From: Bondarzewia mesenterica
Taxonomy: Eukaryota > Basidiomycota > Agaricomycetes > Russulales > Bondarzewiaceae
DNA: 59,798 nucleotides
Assembly (NCBI GenBank): GCA_004802705.1
Contig: SGPL01000130.1
Coordinates: 1 to 59,798 of the forward strand
Direction of reading: 5' to 3'
A program made the position numbers and the translations under genes. Shown piece after piece: positions 59,208 to 59,798 of the stretch. The notes under the pieces were generated by a model. That model worked only from the letters and a program-made list of their open reading frames with translations, did not search any database and was not told where the DNA came from. Every line of letters starts with the position of its first letter. The stretch's first letter is position 1.

Positions 59208-59777
59208 CTAACAGTGCCATAACACTGAATATGGACAATTGTCACCTGTCGTCCACCAGATAAGTTCGCACCATTCCCCCATCACATTGCTCCAGTATCG
59301 GATGCATGGTTCGCATTTACCGTTATTGACAAACGGTTGGCGGCTTGGCCCTTGTACCGATAACAGTGCAGTCTGAGGCATTGGCAAAGGCTCGAGGAAG
59401 AATACCTCGAGCCTGCCGTCCTGCAATGTATTGTTTGTTGTTGGAGGGGCCTCGCCTTCCGCTTGTTGGGATGCAGTGGACGATCCCCCTTTGTCCAGCT
59501 CTGCGGTCTTGGTATCGTCGACTCGCCTCTTTTTTAGCAAGGGTGAGCGGTCGCCGTTACCTTCATCGCCGCAGCCTTCGCCCTCTGGCAGGTCGTCACC
59601 GCCTTCATCGCTATCTTCATCTGAGACCCGTTTCCTTGAGCCTTTCATCCGCTTCTGCTGGATCGTTTCTGCTGACGACGAGATTTCCCTGTCCAACGTT
59701 GTATTGCAAGGTCTGCGAGCGAGAAGGGGTTTGTCTTCCAACGCGCCCGTAAGAGACGAATCAGTCGATATATTCAT
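59208..59777 (-). CDS. Unrecognised disordered nuclear-type protein, possibly partial
   Basis: From the complement start at 59777, a single open frame of 189 codons. Residues about 1-140 are low-complexity, acidic and Ser-rich with basic clusters of nuclear-localisation type (QKRMKGSRKRV; LLKKRRVDD). The last about 45 residues are Cys/Trp-rich: NNGKCEPCIRYWSN, then GEWCELIWWTTGDNC and a Cys at the very end. The C-x2-C and later Cys could bind metal, but this is only a possibility. I do not recognise the family. The start lies 12 bases before a run of ambiguous bases, so the gene may extend beyond the window. Confidence 0.55.
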   Translation of the reverse strand: MNISTDSSLTGALEDKPLLARRPCNTTLDREISSSAETIQQKRMKGSRKRVSDEDSDEGGDDLPEGEGCGDEGNGDRSPLLKKRRVDDTKTAELDKGGSSTASQQAEGEAPPTTNNTLQDGRLEVFFLEPLPMPQTALLSVQGPSRQPFVNNGKCEPCIRYWSNVMGEWCELIWWTTGDNCPYSVLWHC

Positions 59778-59798
59778 TTTCTTGCACTNNNNGNNNGC

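Noticed and set aside
1..59798. tRNA genes, rRNA, CRISPR arrays, riboswitches
   Set aside because: None recognised by eye; bacterial feature types do not fit this fungal DNA. A tRNAscan run would settle tRNAs.

Overview
This is nuclear DNA from a filamentous fungus, almost certainly an Agaricomycete (mushroom-forming basidiomycete, probably Agaricales). The reasons are genes broken by many introns of about 45-70 bp, dense packing on both strands, two genes of the DUF6534 membrane family that I associate with Agaricomycetes, an MLKL-NTD-like/pseudokinase gene of agaricomycete type, and a fungal set of housekeeping genes. It looks like a draft assembly: scattered ambiguous bases lie between about 36.1 and 44.4 kb, and a run of Ns closes the right end. 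All coordinates are gene spans; introns were placed by eye from GT..AG signals and reading-frame continuity.

Left part (0.5-31 kb), mostly ordinary genes: an MLKL-like four-helix-bundle plus pseudokinase protein (536-3737 +); TAH18 diflavin reductase (3779-6090 -); LCL3-type nuclease (6276-7451 +); zinc alcohol dehydrogenase (8879-10585 -); acetoacetate-decarboxylase-like protein (11141-12140 +); UBE2S-type E2 (12506-13652 -); a DUF6534 membrane protein (15802-17419 +); vacuolar GH38 alpha-mannosidase (18784-23798 -); THEM6/thioesterase-like membrane protein (24320-25728 +); a fucosyltransferase-like type II membrane protein (26801-28553 +); OXR1/TLDc protein (29056-30775 -).

Middle (31-34 kb), a decayed stretch: diverged copies of one repeat unit, strong inverted repeats, and a 5'-truncated GH1 beta-glucosidase with an in-frame stop.

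Right part (34.6-57.6 kb), a candidate biosynthetic gene cluster: NRPS-like A-T-R carboxylate reductase (34606-39161 +), a stray fragment of a UbiA gene (about 40.26-40.53 kb), an alcohol-oxidase-type GMC oxidoreductase (41412-44250 +), a full-length UbiA-superfamily membrane enzyme (45306-46355 -), a second DUF6534 protein (about 48.1-49.7 kb +), a cytochrome P450 (51023-53161 +) and a Baeyer-Villiger-type flavin monooxygenase (55331-57640 +). A plausible reading (inference) is that the UbiA enzyme makes or transfers a prenyl skeleton, the P450, BVMO and GMC enzymes oxidise it, and the A-T-R enzyme activates and reduces a carboxylic acid. No prenyl diphosphate synthase, transporter or pathway regulator was recognised in the window. 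The last gene (59208-59777 -) is an unrecognised, largely disordered nuclear-type protein running up to the assembly gap.
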